Source: an uncultured Leptolyngbyaceae cyanobacterium
Lineage (GTDB): Bacteria; Cyanobacteriota; Cyanobacteriia; Leptolyngbyales; Leptolyngbyaceae
Direction of reading: 5' to 3'
NCBI GenBank assembly: GCA_938023035.1
Contig: CALIDI010000018.1
Coordinates: 62,001-126,000, forward strand
DNA: 64,000 bases
Positions 63,803 through 64,000 of the stretch are shown here, piece after piece. Numbering within the stretch: position 1 is the first letter of the stretch; the number at the start of each line of letters is the position of its first letter. The notes under the pieces were generated by a model. It was not told where the DNA came from. It did no database searches and worked only from the letters and a program-made list of their open reading frames with translations. A program made the translations under genes and the position numbers.

Positions 63803-64000
63803 CTGTTACACCAATAAGCTGACTTCGTCCTGCAAACTCTGATCGTTCTATGAAAGCTTAACCGTGAGCGACAGTCATCACCACAATAAACTCGGCAAAC
63901 TCCGGGTAGGGGCATCGAGTCAGCTTCAGCCAAGTTCTGCTCAGCTAAACGCGGCGACTTAGAAAGTCCACCTAGGATTAGCACTTGATCAACTGGCTTT
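63803..64000. other. Upstream region at the window edge
   Basis: Promoter side of the phosphatase gene. No gene start or other feature recognised before the window ends. Confidence 0.35.

Overview
The window is chromosomal DNA from a cyanobacterium, most likely a filamentous, Leptolyngbya/Oscillatoria-type organism. The evidence is the many HIP1 palindromes (GCGATCGC) and several cyanobacterial marker genes: the SipA regulator, DesB omega-3 desaturase, the PntA/PntB transhydrogenase, a coaD gene followed by a DivIVA-like coiled-coil gene, and abundant TPR and pentapeptide-repeat proteins. No rRNA, tRNA, CRISPR array, intact transposase or phage gene was recognised.

Layout. 0-10 kb: the start of a secreted protein cut by the window edge, pntA-pntB, a TPR protein, a YdcF-like protein, a fatty-acid-hydroxylase-like membrane enzyme, a glutathione S-transferase, a second TPR protein and a Rof-like small protein. 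10.8-17.4 kb: an exopolysaccharide export/assembly cluster (Wza-like SLBB protein, glycosyltransferase, Wzc-like tyrosine autokinase, priming sugar-phosphate transferase). A Wzb-like phosphatase lies far away at 63.3 kb. 17.6-25.7 kb: thioesterase, two small paralogous proteins, a coiled-coil protein, a GspC/PilP-like protein, rluD, purA and rplY. 26.6-41.9 kb: desB, an ABC-F ATPase, hypothetical proteins, coaD with an overlapping coiled-coil gene, a VOC protein, a PMT-type glycosyltransferase, an SLH-glycosidase, a HAD hydrolase, a pentapeptide protein and sipA.

42.2-53.4 kb is accessory. A 2693-residue repeat protein (PPC, VCBS-type, cadherin-like and ELWRSDGT repeats) is followed by an AraC regulator and an AT-rich gene whose product joins a fascin-like beta-trefoil, a jacalin-like lectin and an aerolysin/natterin-like pore-forming region. 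This last gene is the best candidate for a little-described system in the window. A decayed antitoxin-like gene lies behind it.

54.2-59.4 kb is a sulfide/persulfide oxidation module: an ArsR-type regulator, a type II sulfide:quinone oxidoreductase-like flavoprotein, an ETHE1-like persulfide dioxygenase, a rhodanese with a membrane domain, and a TauE/SafE exporter. The divergent sqr-dioxygenase promoter carries two almost identical 18-bp inverted-repeat operators, each overlapping a predicted core promoter. The window ends with a glycosyltransferase, a long AT-rich gene-free stretch, bioD and the phosphatase.

Two families of short dispersed non-coding repeats punctuate the intergenic DNA. Family A is about 152 bp when complete, with imperfect terminal inverted repeats (MITE-like). 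Family B is about 95-100 bp. One family A copy appears to be split by a third small inverted-repeat element.
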